Notes: a model not told the origin generated them from the sequence alone. A stretch of 64,000 nt of DNA from Streptomyces sp. NBC_00775 (GCF_036347135.1 NZ_CP108938.1:7192001-7256000); one strand, 5' to 3'. Shown: positions 41,450 to 52,488, counted from the stretch's first letter. Numbers and translations are program-made.

Positions 41450-42471
41450 ATCGCCTTTACCATGCTCTGATGTCCCTCCCCAAGGCTGAACTGCACCTGC
41501 ACATCGAAGGCACCCTCGAACCCGAGCTGGCCTTCGCGCTCGCCGCGCGCAACGGCGTCACGCTGCCGTACGCGGACACCGAGGAGCTGCGCAAGGCGTA
41601 TCTCTTCGACGATCTCCAGTCGTTCCTGAACCTGTACTACGAGCTCATGGCCGTACTGCGGACGGAACAGGACTTCGCCGACCTGGCCGACGCCTACCTG
41701 GCGCGGGCCGCGGCGCAGGGCGTGCGGCACGCGGAGATCTTCTTCGACCCGCAGGCGCACATCGTCCGCGGGGTGGCCATGGGGACGGTCGTCGAGGGCC
41801 TGCACCGCGCGCTCGCCCGCAGCGAGGAGACGCACGGCATCTCCACGCAGCTGATCATGTGCTTCCTCCGCGACGAGTCCGCCGAGTCGGCGCTGGAGAC
41901 GCTGGAGGCCGCGAAGCCCTACCTCGACCGGATCGTCGGCATCGGCCTCGACTCCGCCGAGGTCGGACACCCGCCGGTCAAGTTCCGCGAGGTGTACGAG
42001 GCCGCCGCCGCGCTCGGTCTGCGACGCGTCGCGCACGCCGGCGAGGAGGGCCCGCCCGCGTACATCACCGAGGCCCTCGACGTCCTCGGCGTCGAGCGCA
42101 TCGACCACGGGCTGCGCTGCATGGAGGACCCCGAGCTCGTCGAACGGCTCGTACGGGACCGGATCCCGCTCACCCTCTGCCCGCTGTCGAACGTACGGCT
42201 GCGCGCGGTGGACGTCCTGGAGGACCACCCGCTGCCCGCCATGATGGACGCCGGGCTGCTGTGCACTGTCAACTCCGACGACCCCGCGTACTTCGGGGGC
42301 TACGTCGGCGACACCTTCCACGCCGTGCACGAAGCACTGGGCCTGGACCACGAGCGGCAGCGGGAGCTGGCACGCAACTCCTTCGAGGCGTCCTTCCTGG
42401 AGCACGACGAGGAGCGGCGGGCCCGGTACATCGCCGAGGTCGACGCGTACGAGTTCGACCTGCTCGACTAG
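41446..42471 (+). CDS. Adenine/adenosine deaminase (Ade-type)
   Basis: 341 residues from GTG at 41446 (or 333 from ATG at 41470). [19 protein letters not shown] provides the metal histidines; [18 protein letters not shown] and [11 protein letters not shown] complete the active site. The fusion of [28 protein letters not shown] and EVGHPPVKF is closer to the fungal/bacterial adenine deaminase branch than to classic adenosine deaminase, so the base rather than the nucleoside may be the substrate. Overlaps rnz (GTGA). Confidence 0.85.
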   Translation: MNRLYHALMSLPKAELHLHIEGTLEPELAFALAARNGVTLPYADTEELRKAYLFDDLQSFLNLYYELMAVLRTEQDFADLADAYLARAAAQGVRHAEIFFDPQAHIVRGVAMGTVVEGLHRALARSEETHGISTQLIMCFLRDESAESALETLEAAKPYLDRIVGIGLDSAEVGHPPVKFREVYEAAAALGLRRVAHAGEEGPPAYITEALDVLGVERIDHGLRCMEDPELVERLVRDRIPLTLCPLSNVRLRAVDVLEDHPLPAMMDAGLLCTVNSDDPAYFGGYVGDTFHAVHEALGLDHERQRELARNSFEASFLEHDEERRARYIAEVDAYEFDLLD

Positions 42472-43730
42472 ACGGCCTGCTTGTACGTGGTTCCGGGCCC
42501 CGGTGCGGCTGCCGCCTGCCGGGGTCCCGCCATGTCGTACGCCGTCCGCCCGGCGGGCACGGCCTCCAACGGGATCTCGACGACCGGGTGTTCCTGCGGG
42601 GTACCGCGCCTCGGACGGAGCGCCACGGCTGTCAGGGGGACGGTGACGAGCAGCAGGCCGAGCGCCAGGATCACGCCCATCCCCGGGTAACCCGCCCGCG
42701 CGGAGAGCAGACTGCCGACGAGCGGGCCGCACGCCGTGCCGAGCGAGGAGGCCGAGCCGACCAGGACCGCCCACCGTCCGCGCGGATCCAGTGAGGCCGC
42801 GAGGCCGATCAGATACGAGAGCACGACCGGGTAGAGCGTGTTCCAGGCGATCTCGCCCGTCGCGAAGGACGTCAGGTCACCGGCCGCCGCGCTGAGCGCG
42901 ATACAGCCGGCGATCAGGGCCGTACCGGCGCCGATGGGCAACGCGCTGCCGAGCCGCGGGCCCAGCGCACCCGCGCCGATCACACCCAGCAGCCCCGCGC
43001 CGAGCGCCACCGCGAACACCGCGCCGACGGTCACTTCGGTGAGCCCCGCCTGTGTCAGACCGATGCGGCCGCTCACGCCCCAGAGGGAGTTCTGGGCGAG
43101 GGACCAGAAGAACAGGGAGGCGGCGAGGACCAGACCCGAACGGAAGTGAGGGAGGGGGTCGGTGGCGCGGAGCGCCCGGGACGCGGGTGCGGGAGTGCGG
43201 GTGGGGAGGCGCCGCGTCACGGGCAGCACCAGCAGCGCCGTGCAGGCGACCGCGGCGAGCGGGAGGCCGTGGGCCGGGCCCAGGTGGGGGATCGTCAGGT
43301 ACAGCACGCCCGCGAGGCCGGAGACACCGAGCAGGCCCAGGGTGGTGGTGCGGTGGGGGTCGCGCTGGGCGGCCACGCCGGTCGCGGCGACCGTGGTGGC
43401 GGTACCCGAGCCGAAGCCTCCGGCGACGGCGCCGGTGATGACCAGGGGGACGGTCGTGGTGAGCGCGGCGGTGCCGTAGCCGACGGCCGCGAGGAGCAGG
43501 CCCGTGCGGGCGAGTGTGCGGGGGCCGAAGCGGTCGACGCGGGAGGCGAGCAGGAACCCGGCTGTCGCCGAACTCAGCAGCAGTGCGCTGCCGATGGCGC
43601 CGGCCTGGGTGGCCGTGAGCGGGAGGCCCGCGTCCAGTCTGCCGACTGTGGTCGGCAGCAGGTACGCGGCCAGGTACCCGGCCGTGAAAAGGGCGACGAG
43701 GGGCCAGGGGGTGGTGATGCGGGCGGACAC
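42468..43730 (-). CDS. MFS transporter
   Basis: 420 residues from GTG at 43730, with about 12 hydrophobic helices. Markers are RVDRFGPRTLARTGLL (loop 2-3 of the major facilitator fold) and GVLYLTIPHLGPAHGLP. The substrate is unknown. It is convergent with the deaminase, sharing four bases. The 389-bp region between its start and the PfkB gene holds repeat R5 and no gene. Confidence 0.85.
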   Translation of the reverse strand: MSARITTPWPLVALFTAGYLAAYLLPTTVGRLDAGLPLTATQAGAIGSALLLSSATAGFLLASRVDRFGPRTLARTGLLLAAVGYGTAALTTTVPLVITGAVAGGFGSGTATTVAATGVAAQRDPHRTTTLGLLGVSGLAGVLYLTIPHLGPAHGLPLAAVACTALLVLPVTRRLPTRTPAPASRALRATDPLPHFRSGLVLAASLFFWSLAQNSLWGVSGRIGLTQAGLTEVTVGAVFAVALGAGLLGVIGAGALGPRLGSALPIGAGTALIAGCIALSAAAGDLTSFATGEIAWNTLYPVVLSYLIGLAASLDPRGRWAVLVGSASSLGTACGPLVGSLLSARAGYPGMGVILALGLLLVTVPLTAVALRPRRGTPQEHPVVEIPLEAVPAGRTAYDMAGPRQAAAAPGPGTTYKQAV

Positions 43731-43907
43731 GGGCGTTCCCAGGGCATGCGAAAGGAGCGGCTCAATGAGGGGGTTGGGCGGCTGTCGACGGACAGGAACG
43801 CGCGGGCAATTTGTATCAAGGGGGTGGGGGTGCGAAGAAGGTGGGGTCGTGTGATGTGGGGCACGTTGCGTTTGGAGCGGGGGTGCACGGGTAAACGGGC
43901 TTTCTTT

Positions 43908-44035
43908 CGCCCCCGCCGCCCCTACCCGTCCCATCCCTTCCTGGGGGCTGCGCCCCCAGACCCCCCTAAAAGATTGCGCAGTTCCCCGCGCCCCTTTTAG
44001 GGGCGCGGGGAACTGCGCGATCACCCGCAGCCGAC
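43908..44035. repeat. Intergenic mosaic repeat R5
   Basis: Left module CGCCCCCGCCGCCCCTACCC, the GGGGGCTGCGCCCCC palindrome, and a hairpin of GCGCAGTTCCCCGCGCCCC with its inverse. The right terminal module is missing. Unlike the other copies it lies between divergent genes. The rest of the gap (43731-43907) shows no clear motif. Confidence 0.88.
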
Positions 44036-44119
44036 ACACAACCCAGGGGTGGAAGGGGCGGAGCCTGTGGGTGCCGTGGTGCACACTGGCCAGGTCCGCA
44101 CCATGTCAGGGAGCGCATC

Positions 44120-45229
44120 GTGATCGCGTCCAACGGAGAGCGACCGTTCGGCCAGGCCCATGTCGACCCGCTCGCCGGGCTGCGCACTCCCCAGGACCCG
44201 CCCTGGGACGTCTATCTCACGGGCACGGTCTTCTTGGACATCATCTTCACCGGGCTCGATTCCGCCCCCGTGCGGGGGACGGAGTCCTGGGCGCGGGGGA
44301 TGGGTTCCAGCCCCGGCGGAGTCGCCAACATGGCGACCGCCCTGGCCCGGCTGGGGCTGAAGACCTCCCTGGCCGCGGCCTTCGGGGACGACCACTACGG
44401 GGAGTACTGCTGGGACGCCCTGGAGCAGGGCGAGGGCATCGACCTCTCCCCGTCGCGCAGCGTACCCGGCTGGCACTCCCCGGTCACCGTGTCCATGGCG
44501 TACGAGGGCGAACGCACGATGGTCAGCCACGGCCACGAGCCACCCCCGGAGGAACCCGCACCGGAACACGCCCCACGCGCGCGTGCCGCCGTGGCCTCGC
44601 TGACCCCGGGCACGCGCGCGCCCTGGATCGCCCAGGCCGCCCGCGAGGGCACCCGGCTCTTCGCCGACGTCGGCTGGGACGACACCGGCCGCTGGGACCT
44701 GGCGGGTCTGGCCGATCTCGAACACTGTGAGGCGTTCCTGCCGAACGCGGAGGAGGCGATGCGGTACACCCGCGCCGACTGCCCGCGCGCGGCGGCACAG
44801 GCGCTCACCGCGTACGTACCGCTGGCGGTCGTCACCCTCGGTTCGGAGGGCGCGTACGCCGTGGACGGCCGTACCGGCGAGACCGCCGAGGTCCCGGCCA
44901 TCGCGGTCGAGGCCATGGACCCGACCGGCGCCGGTGACGTGTTCGTCGCCGGCTTCGTCATGGGCACCCTCGCCGACTGGCCCCTCGCCGACCGCCTCGC
45001 CTTCGCCGGCCTCACCGCCGCCCTCTCCGTCCAGGAGTTCGGGGGGTCGCTGTCGGCGCCCGGCTGGTCCGAGATCGCGGCGTGGTGGCGCCGCGTCCAG
45101 TCGGTCGACGCCCAGGACCCGACGGCCCTGAGCCGGTACGCCTTCCTGGAGGGCCTGCTGCCGGAGGTGACCCGCCCGTGGCCACTGCGGCGGGCGGTAC
45201 CGACGATCGGGTTCGGACGCTCGGCGTGA
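44120..45229 (+). CDS. PfkB family carbohydrate kinase
   Basis: 369 residues from GTG at 44120 after GGGAG. The first signature is SSPGGVANMATALARLG and the second, with the catalytic Asp, is DPTGAGDVFVAGF. Ribokinase-like enzymes phosphorylate sugars or nucleosides; the substrate is not indicated. No sugar transporter is adjacent. Confidence 0.9.
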   Translation: MIASNGERPFGQAHVDPLAGLRTPQDPPWDVYLTGTVFLDIIFTGLDSAPVRGTESWARGMGSSPGGVANMATALARLGLKTSLAAAFGDDHYGEYCWDALEQGEGIDLSPSRSVPGWHSPVTVSMAYEGERTMVSHGHEPPPEEPAPEHAPRARAAVASLTPGTRAPWIAQAAREGTRLFADVGWDDTGRWDLAGLADLEHCEAFLPNAEEAMRYTRADCPRAAAQALTAYVPLAVVTLGSEGAYAVDGRTGETAEVPAIAVEAMDPTGAGDVFVAGFVMGTLADWPLADRLAFAGLTAALSVQEFGGSLSAPGWSEIAAWWRRVQSVDAQDPTALSRYAFLEGLLPEVTRPWPLRRAVPTIGFGRSA

Positions 45230-45345
45230 GCTGAGGAAAAGCCCTACGGCTCTGTCAGTGCGGCGACGTACGCTGGGAACCGCAAGGCTGCCCATGTGGC
45301 AAGCGTGCCGACCGAGGAGGATACGCAGGCCTACAGAGCCGGCCC

Positions 45346-46413
<1,068 letters not shown>

Positions 46414-46425
46414 AACAGCACGCCC

Positions 46426-46923
46426 ATGTCGATCGACGTCAACAACGAGTCCGGAACCGAGGTCGACGAGCAGGCGATCCTCGACATCGCCCGCTACGCG
46501 CTCGCGCGGATGCGCATCCACCCGCTCTCCGAGCTCTCGGTGATCGTCGTGGACGCCGACGCCATGGAGCAGCTGCACATCCAGTGGATGGACCTGCCCG
46601 GCCCGACGGATGTCATGTCCTTCCCCATGGACGAGCTGCGCCCGCCGTCCAAGGACGACGACGAGCCGCCGCAGGGGCTGCTCGGTGACATCGTGCTCTG
46701 CCCGGAGGTCGCCGAGCGGCAGGGCAAGGAAGCTGCGACGCAGCACTCCATGGACGAGGAGCTCCAGCTCCTCACCGTCCATGGAGTGCTGCACCTGCTC
46801 GGCTACGACCACGAGGAAGCGGACGAGAAGGCAGAGATGTTCGGTCTGCAGGCCGCCATCGTGGACGGCTGGCGCGCGGAGAAGGGCATGACGGGCCCCT
46901 CCCCGGCCCCGACCGTTTCATGA
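46426..46923 (+). CDS. ybeY: Endoribonuclease YbeY, rRNA maturation factor
   Basis: 165 residues. The zinc motif [11 protein letters not shown] gives the three histidines. [12 protein letters not shown] and [10 protein letters not shown] are further family motifs. YbeY acts in 16S rRNA 3'-end maturation and ribosome quality control. The stop overlaps the CNNM-like gene by four bases. Confidence 0.96.
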   Translation: MSIDVNNESGTEVDEQAILDIARYALARMRIHPLSELSVIVVDADAMEQLHIQWMDLPGPTDVMSFPMDELRPPSKDDDEPPQGLLGDIVLCPEVAERQGKEAATQHSMDEELQLLTVHGVLHLLGYDHEEADEKAEMFGLQAAIVDGWRAEKGMTGPSPAPTVS

Positions 46924-48230
46924 GTCCGCAACTCGTCCTCGGCGCCGTCCTGCTGGTCGTCGTCGCCTGGCTCGCCGCCTGCGCGGAGGCGGGCCTCGCG
47001 CGCGTCTCCAGCTTCCGCGCCGAGGAAGCCGTACGCAGCGGCCGGCGCGGCAGCGCCAAGCTCGCCCGGGTCGCCGCAGACCCGACCCGCTATCTGAACG
47101 TGGCGCTGCTCGTGCGGGTGGCCTGCGAGATGGCCGCCGCCGCGCTTGTCACGTACGCCTGCCTGAAGGAGTTCGACCAGACCTGGCAGGCGCTGTCCGT
47201 CGCGATCGCGGTCATGGTCCTCGTCTCGTATGTCGCGGTCGGCGTCTCCCCGCGCACCATCGGCCGCCAGCACCCGCTGAACACGGCGACGGCGGCCGCC
47301 TACATCCTGCTGCCACTGGCGCGGGTGATGGGGCCGATCCCGCCCCTCCTCATCCTCATCGGCAACGCGCTCACGCCCGGCAAGGGCTTCCGGCGCGGCC
47401 CCTTCGCCTCCGAGGCCGAGCTGCGCGCGCTGGTCGACCTCGCCGAGAAGGAGTCGCTCATCGAGGACGAGGAGCGCCGCATGGTGCACTCGGTCTTCGA
47501 GCTGGGCGACACCCTCGTACGGGAAGTGATGGTGCCGAGGACCGACCTCGTCGTCATCGAGCGGTACAAGACCATCCGCCAGGCCCTCACCCTCGCCCTG
47601 CGCTCCGGCTTCTCGCGCATCCCCGTCACCGGGGAGAACGAGGACGACATCGTCGGGATCGTGTATCTGAAGGACCTGGCCCGCAAGACGCACATCAGCC
47701 GCGACGCCGAGTCCGAGCTGGTGTCGACGGCCATGCGGCCCGCCACCTTCGTGCCCGACACCAAGAACGCGGGCGATCTGCTGCGCGAGATGCAGCAGGA
47801 GCGCAACCACGTCGCCGTCGTCATCGACGAGTACGGCGGCACGGCCGGCATCGTCACCATCGAGGACATCCTGGAAGAGATCGTCGGCGAGATCACTGAC
47901 GAGTACGACCGCGAGCTGCCGCCCGTCCAGGAGCTGGGCGACGACCGCTACCGGGTGACCGCCCGCCTCGACATCGGCGACCTCGGCGAGCTGTACGGCT
48001 TCGAGGCGTACGACGACGAGGACGTGGAGACCGTCGGCGGGCTGCTGGCCAAGGCGCTCGGCAGGGTTCCGATCGCCGGGGCCTCGTCGGTGGTCGAACT
48101 GCCCGACGGGCGCGAGCTGCGGCTGACCGCAGAGTCCGCGGCGGGGCGGCGGAACAAGATCGTCACGGTGCTCGTCGAGCCGGTCGGCCCGGTGGATCCG
48201 GAGCCGTCGGAGGACGAAAAACCGGAGTGA
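46920..48230 (+). CDS. CNNM/HlyC-CorC family membrane protein
   Basis: 436 residues. A DUF21 membrane domain (about residues 1-150, four helices), paired CBS domains ([13 protein letters not shown] through [27 protein letters not shown]) and a C-terminal CorC/HlyC transporter-associated domain. Such proteins are linked to Mg2+ and Co2+ transport; direct transport is debated. Its C-terminus (SEDEKPE) is echoed by two downstream copies of the same DNA. In the phoH-ybeY operon. Confidence 0.93.
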   Translation: MSPQLVLGAVLLVVVAWLAACAEAGLARVSSFRAEEAVRSGRRGSAKLARVAADPTRYLNVALLVRVACEMAAAALVTYACLKEFDQTWQALSVAIAVMVLVSYVAVGVSPRTIGRQHPLNTATAAAYILLPLARVMGPIPPLLILIGNALTPGKGFRRGPFASEAELRALVDLAEKESLIEDEERRMVHSVFELGDTLVREVMVPRTDLVVIERYKTIRQALTLALRSGFSRIPVTGENEDDIVGIVYLKDLARKTHISRDAESELVSTAMRPATFVPDTKNAGDLLREMQQERNHVAVVIDEYGGTAGIVTIEDILEEIVGEITDEYDRELPPVQELGDDRYRVTARLDIGDLGELYGFEAYDDEDVETVGGLLAKALGRVPIAGASSVVELPDGRELRLTAESAAGRRNKIVTVLVEPVGPVDPEPSEDEKPE

Positions 48231-48296
48231 CCTTCTGGGGACCAAAAACCGGAGTGAACCCGTGAACCCTTCCGAGGAGGAGAAGCCGGAGTGACC
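48212..48296 (+). repeat. Three imperfect copies of a stop-codon segment
   Basis: GACGAAAAACCGGAGTGACC, GACCAAAAACCGGAGTGAACC and GAGGAGAAGCCGGAGTGACC lie in order across the end of the CNNM gene and the gap. The last copy supplies the ribosome site and GTG start of the next gene. A local duplication seems to have made the gap. Confidence 0.7.
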
Positions 48297-48650
48297 CCGC
48301 AGCAGCTGCGCGCGTTCTGTCTGTCCTTCAACGCGACCGTCGAGGACTTCCCCTTCAACCCGGAGACCTCGGTCTTCAAGGTGCTGGGCAAGCTCTTCGC
48401 GCTGAGCAATCTGGGCGCGCGCCCGCTCACGGTCAATCTGAAGTGCGACCCGGAGGACGCGGTCCGGCTGCGCGGCGAGTACCCGGGGCTGATCATCCCC
48501 GGCTATCACATGAACAAGCGGCACTGGAACACGGTGACCGTCGACGGCGAACTCCCGGACCGTATGGTCCGGGAGCTCATCGAGGATTCGTACGATCTCG
48601 TCGTCGCCGGTCTGCCGAAGGCCGAGCGCCTCCGCCTCGACCGCCCCTGA
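48291..48650 (+). CDS. MmcQ/YjbR family DNA-binding-like protein
   Basis: 119 residues from GTG at 48291, after GGAGGAG. VFKVLGKLFALSNL and PGYHMNKRHWNTV are the characteristic parts of this small CyaY-like fold. Its function is unclear. It sits 4 bp from the convergent MFS gene. It belongs to the phoH operon by spacing only. Confidence 0.85.
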   Translation: MTPQQLRAFCLSFNATVEDFPFNPETSVFKVLGKLFALSNLGARPLTVNLKCDPEDAVRLRGEYPGLIIPGYHMNKRHWNTVTVDGELPDRMVRELIEDSYDLVVAGLPKAERLRLDRP

Positions 48651-48654
48651 GGCC

Positions 48655-50154
48655 TCAGGCCTCGACCGTCCCCGAGCGGCGGCGGCCGAGTCCGACCGCG
48701 ATCAGCACCGCCGCCGCCAGGACGATCGCCGTGTCCAGGGCGAGCACCGTGCGGACACCGGTCATCAGGTCGTCCGACGTCGTCGCGAGGACACCGAGCA
48801 GCGGGATGCCGATCGTGAGGCCGACCTGCTGGGTGGAGGTCACCAGGCCGGTGGCCAGGCCCTGTTCCTCGTTCGGCACGCCCGAGGTGACGGTCAGGCC
48901 GTACGAGATGATCGCGCCGAGGTGGCACATGCTGGCCAGGCCGACCGCGGCGGTGGCGAGCCAGACGGACCAGGTGTGCGTGTTCAGCAGCACCAGCGTC
49001 GCCACGAACAGGCCCTGACCGGCCAGCGAGCCGACCAGCGTACGGCGGGCGCCGAAGCGGCCGATGACCTTCGGGGCGTACATCCCGGCGAGCGCCGACA
49101 GGGCACCCTGGAAGCCGAAGATCAGGCCCGTCTCGAAGGCGGAGAGACCGAGCGTCTCCTGGAGGTACAGGGTCATCACGAAGACCACCGTCGACATCAT
49201 CGAGAACGTGACCAGACCGCCCAGGTTGCCCCACGCCACCGTGCGGCGGCGCAGCATGGGGAGGCTGACGAGCGGGGAGTGGGCGCGGGACTCGACGTAG
49301 CCGAACGCGGCCAGCAGGAGCACGCCCGTGACGAGGGTCGCGATGACGTCGGCGCCGCCGAAGCCGCGGTCCGCCGCCGTCGACAGGGCGTAGATCAGGG
49401 CCAGCAGACCGCCGGTGACGGTGACCGCGCCGGGGATGTCCAGGCGGGGGCGCTCCGGGGTGCGGGACTCGGGCAGCAGGCCCGGCGCCAGCGGCAGCAC
49501 GATCAGCGCGAAGACCGTCAGCAGGCCCATCGTCGAGCGCCAGCCCACTACGTCGGTGAGGACACCGCCCGCGACCATGCCGATCGTGAAGCCGAGCGAC
49601 AGCAGCGTGCCGGCGATGCCCAGGGCGCGGTCGCGCGCCGGGCCCTCCGGGAAGGTCGTCGTCAGCAGCGACATGGCCGTCGGCACGATCGTCGCGGCGG
49701 CCAGGCCCTGCAACGCCCGCCCGGCCAGGAACGACGCCGGGTCCCAGGCGAAGGTCGCCAGCAGCGAGGCCGCACCGAAGAGGGCGAGACCCGCCAGGAA
49801 CAGCTTGCGGCGGCCGTACAGGTCGCCGATGCGGCCGAAGAGCAGCAGGAAGCCGCCGGACGGCAGTGCGAAGGCCGTGACCGCCCACTGGAGCGCGGAC
49901 GGGCTCATGCCCAGGTCCTTGCCGAGTACGGGCAGCGCCACGTTCAGGACGGAGAAGTCGAGCGCGACCATGAACTGTGCCGCGCAGAGGACGAAGAGGA
50001 CGAGCTTGTCGCGGGTCGACAGCCGGGTGCCGAGCGGGGGTTGGGGGTTCGGGGAGTCCTGTACGGGGGGTGTGTGTACGGGGGGTGTGTGCGCGGAAGC
50101 GATGGTGCTTCCGGTGGTGGTTTCAGTGGTGGTTTCGGTCGTGTCGATCGCCAT
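48655..50154 (-). CDS. DHA2-type (EmrB/QacA) drug efflux MFS transporter
   Basis: 499 residues from ATG at 50154; a TTG two codons upstream is an alternative. Fourteen likely helices. VALDFSVLNVALP (motif D1 of the 14-TM drug exporters) and GRIGDLYGRRKLFLAG (motif A) identify it. The N-terminal 45 residues are Thr/Pro-rich. Divergent from an XRE regulator across 91 bp that includes a perfect palindrome. Confidence 0.92.
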   Translation of the reverse strand: MAIDTTETTTETTTGSTIASAHTPPVHTPPVQDSPNPQPPLGTRLSTRDKLVLFVLCAAQFMVALDFSVLNVALPVLGKDLGMSPSALQWAVTAFALPSGGFLLLFGRIGDLYGRRKLFLAGLALFGAASLLATFAWDPASFLAGRALQGLAAATIVPTAMSLLTTTFPEGPARDRALGIAGTLLSLGFTIGMVAGGVLTDVVGWRSTMGLLTVFALIVLPLAPGLLPESRTPERPRLDIPGAVTVTGGLLALIYALSTAADRGFGGADVIATLVTGVLLLAAFGYVESRAHSPLVSLPMLRRRTVAWGNLGGLVTFSMMSTVVFVMTLYLQETLGLSAFETGLIFGFQGALSALAGMYAPKVIGRFGARRTLVGSLAGQGLFVATLVLLNTHTWSVWLATAAVGLASMCHLGAIISYGLTVTSGVPNEEQGLATGLVTSTQQVGLTIGIPLLGVLATTSDDLMTGVRTVLALDTAIVLAAAVLIAVGLGRRRSGTVEA

Positions 50155-50200
50155 GGGCAAGAGCTTCCTGCGATCGGAACAACCGTGGGGAGCGGGAACT

Positions 50201-50223
50201 TATGCTGGTGGTCGCACCACCAG
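50201..50223 (+). promoter_or_regulatory. Promoter and palindromic operator between MFS and XRE genes
   Basis: TATGCT at 50201-50206 is a good -10 box for the XRE gene. It runs into CTGGTGGT-CGC-ACCACCAG (50205-50223), a perfect 8-bp inverted repeat that would cover the transcription start. This is the likely binding site of the XRE regulator for its own and possibly the exporter's promoter. Confidence 0.6.
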
Positions 50224-50245
50224 TCACCAACAGGGGGATTCGCAC

Positions 50246-51121
50246 GTGACGGAGGACGCGCTCAGGACCAACCGGCGGCGGGAGCTGCGGGACTTCCTGA
50301 TGAGCCGCCGGGCCAGGGTGTCACCGACGGAGGCCGGGCTGCCCGACGGCGGGGCCCGCCGCCGTACCCCCGGTCTGCGCCGCGAGGAGGTCGCGGTGCT
50401 CGCGGGTGTCGGCGCCTCCTGGTACCAGTGGCTGGAGCAGGGGCGGGACATCTCCGTCTCGCCGCAGGTGCTCGACGCGGTCGCCCGGGTGCTGCGGCTC
50501 AGCAACGCCGAGCGACGCCATCTGTATCTGCTCGCCGGGCTGAACCCGCCCGCGCCGGAGGTCGCGCCCGAGGTCCGGGACATGTGCGACGGGCTGCGGC
50601 GGCTGATCGACACCTGGATGCCGTATCCGGCGCACATCATGGACCCGTACTACAACTGCGTGATGTACAACGACGCCGCCGGGATGGTTCTCGGCATGCG
50701 GCCCGGCAACACGCAGAACTGCATCATCGACTTCTTCACCGACCCGCTCTACCGGGGCCGGTCCCGGACCTGGGAGGTGAACGCGCACACGGTCGTCGCC
50801 CAGTTCCGGGCGTCCTGCGCCGCCGCGCCCGACGACGAGGGGTACCACGAGGTGCTGGCCCAACTCCGGGAGGTCAGCGAGGAGTTCACCGAACTGTGGG
50901 AGCGGCGGGACATCCAGGACGCGGGCCAGATCCGCAAGGAGCTCGACCATCCGCTGGTCGGTCTGCTCGCCGTCGAGTCCACTGCCATGAAGGTGCCGGC
51001 GCGGCCCGATCTCACCATCGTGTTGCATACGCCGCTGCCGGAGGCGAACACGGCGGCGAAGCTGGAGTGGCTGGCTTCGCCCGAGGGGCGGCGGGGGTCG
51101 ATGTATCCCGTTGCCGGGTGA
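50246..51121 (+). CDS. XRE-family regulator with MmyB-like C-terminal domain
   Basis: 291 residues from GTG at 50246. Helix-turn-helix at residues about 30-85: TPGLRREEVAVLAGVGASWYQWLEQGRD. The rest is an MmyB-type ligand-binding domain (PAHIMDPYYNCVMYNDAAG). Actinobacterial regulators of this kind often repress a divergent transporter or oxidoreductase gene. The operator above supports that. Confidence 0.9.
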   Translation: MTEDALRTNRRRELRDFLMSRRARVSPTEAGLPDGGARRRTPGLRREEVAVLAGVGASWYQWLEQGRDISVSPQVLDAVARVLRLSNAERRHLYLLAGLNPPAPEVAPEVRDMCDGLRRLIDTWMPYPAHIMDPYYNCVMYNDAAGMVLGMRPGNTQNCIIDFFTDPLYRGRSRTWEVNAHTVVAQFRASCAAAPDDEGYHEVLAQLREVSEEFTELWERRDIQDAGQIRKELDHPLVGLLAVESTAMKVPARPDLTIVLHTPLPEANTAAKLEWLASPEGRRGSMYPVAG

Positions 51122-51194
51122 CCCCCTTTCGGCAGGGCCCAATCGGTAGACCCCTTCGGCGGGGGTGTGCGTCGACACTTCGTATGCTCAGGGC

Positions 51195-51548
51195 ATGACC
51201 GACAGCAGCGCGCTTGACCCCGAGGACCGCAAGATCGTGACTTTGGCCCGTTCCGTGCGGGCTCGTAATGGTGTGCCCGAGGGGGCGGCCGTGCGGGACG
51301 AGACGGGACGTACGTATGTCGCCGGCACCGTGGCTTTGCCTTCGTTGCGGTTGAGTGCGCTGCAGACCGCGGTGGCTATGGCGGTGGCGTCCGGGGCGAA
51401 GTCGTTGGAGGCGGCGGCCGTTGTGTCCGAGGCGGAGGGGGCCTCGGAGGAGGATCGGGCGGCTGTGCGGGACCTTGGCGGGGCCGGGACGCCGGTGCTG
51501 GTGGCTGGGCCTGATGGGGCCGTACGGGTCGTCGTCAGCGCGGGCTGA
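51195..51548 (+). CDS. Degenerate cytidine deaminase-like protein
   Basis: 117 residues from ATG at 51195. The cytidine deaminase fold is traceable: GAAVRDETGRTYVAGTVALPSLRLSALQTAVAMAVASGA aligns with the usual GAAL...CxxENASY...CAERTA region. The zinc-binding Cys residues and the catalytic Glu are missing (SALQTA instead of CAERTA). It should not deaminate cytidine. It lies in the position of the era-linked cytidine deaminase homologue. Role unknown; perhaps structural or regulatory. Confidence 0.8.
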   Translation: MTDSSALDPEDRKIVTLARSVRARNGVPEGAAVRDETGRTYVAGTVALPSLRLSALQTAVAMAVASGAKSLEAAAVVSEAEGASEEDRAAVRDLGGAGTPVLVAGPDGAVRVVVSAG

Positions 51549-51557
51549 GTGGGTTTT

Positions 51558-51835
51558 CGCCCCCGCCGCCCCTACCCGTCCCATCCCCAGGGGCTCCGCC
51601 CCTTCGACCCCGCCCGGCTTGTTCGTCGGCTGCGGGCCGGTGGGGGCTTGTCGCGCAGTTCCCCGCGCCCCTGAAGGCTCGGGGCTGCGCCCCATCGCCC
51701 CCCCCGGGCCCGTAGCCCGTAGCCAAACGAAACAACCGCAACCCACCCGCACCTAAGGGGCGCGGGGAACTGCGCAATCTTTTAGGGGCGCGGGGAACCG
51801 CGCGGCCAGCCCCCACCGGCCCGCAGCCAAAGAAC
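51558..51835. repeat. Intergenic mosaic repeat R6
   Basis: Left module CGCCCCCGCCGCCCCTACCC, a GGGGCTCCGCCCC palindrome, several GCGCAGTTCCCCGCGCCCCT modules in both orientations, and two adjacent GGGGCGCGGGGAAC copies near 51760-51800. It fills the gap between the convergent deaminase-like and DinB genes; the remaining bases to 51872 are C-rich without a recognised motif. Confidence 0.88.
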
Positions 51836-51872
51836 AAACCCACGCACCCACCCCCACCCACCCGCGGAGCGG

Positions 51873-52424
51873 TCAGCGGGGTGGGTCCTCGCCCACGAGG
51901 CCGTCCACCGACTCTCTGATGAGGTCCGCGTGGCCCACGTGTCGGGCGTACTCCTCGATGAGGTCGATGAGGATGCGGCGGAGGCTGGGGGCGCGTCCGT
52001 CGGGCCAGCGGCGGTCGGCGAGGCGGTCGAGGCCGCCGTCGGACAGGGCCTGGGCGACCAGGGTGCGGGAACGGGCCACCGTGTCCTGCCACAGGGTGTA
52101 GAGCTGGTCGGGGGTGTCCTCGGCGGCCGAGTGCCAGGTCCAGTCGGGGTCGGTGTCCCAGTCCGCCGTGTCGAAGGGGGGACTGGGCCGGCGGTCGAAC
52201 AGACGGCCCGAGAAGTAGTCGTCCTCGACATGGGCCAGATGCTTGAGCAGTCCGCCCAGGGTGATCGAGGAGACGCCCACCGTCGCGCTCAGGCCGGCCG
52301 CGTCCAGACCCCCGCACTTCCATGCGAGGGTCGCGCGCTGTCGTTCCAGGGAGCCCAGCAGGGTTGCGGTCTCGTCACCCGCGACGGGGGGCTCCGGATG
52401 CACGTGCTCGTCCACGTAGGTCAT
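51873..52424 (-). CDS. DinB family (DUF664) protein
   Basis: 183 residues. LGGLLKHLAHVEDDYF and EEYARHVGHADLIRESVDG supply the three metal-binding histidines of the four-helix DinB fold. Such proteins are thiol-linked transferases (mycothiol or bacillithiol dependent) or stress proteins. It is 64 bp downstream of era on the same strand. Confidence 0.9.
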   Translation of the reverse strand: MTYVDEHVHPEPPVAGDETATLLGSLERQRATLAWKCGGLDAAGLSATVGVSSITLGGLLKHLAHVEDDYFSGRLFDRRPSPPFDTADWDTDPDWTWHSAAEDTPDQLYTLWQDTVARSRTLVAQALSDGGLDRLADRRWPDGRAPSLRRILIDLIEEYARHVGHADLIRESVDGLVGEDPPR

Positions 52425-52488
52425 GGGCCGGGAGTGTAGGCGGGACCACTGACAACGCGGAGGAGACGGATGCGGATGCGGATACGGC

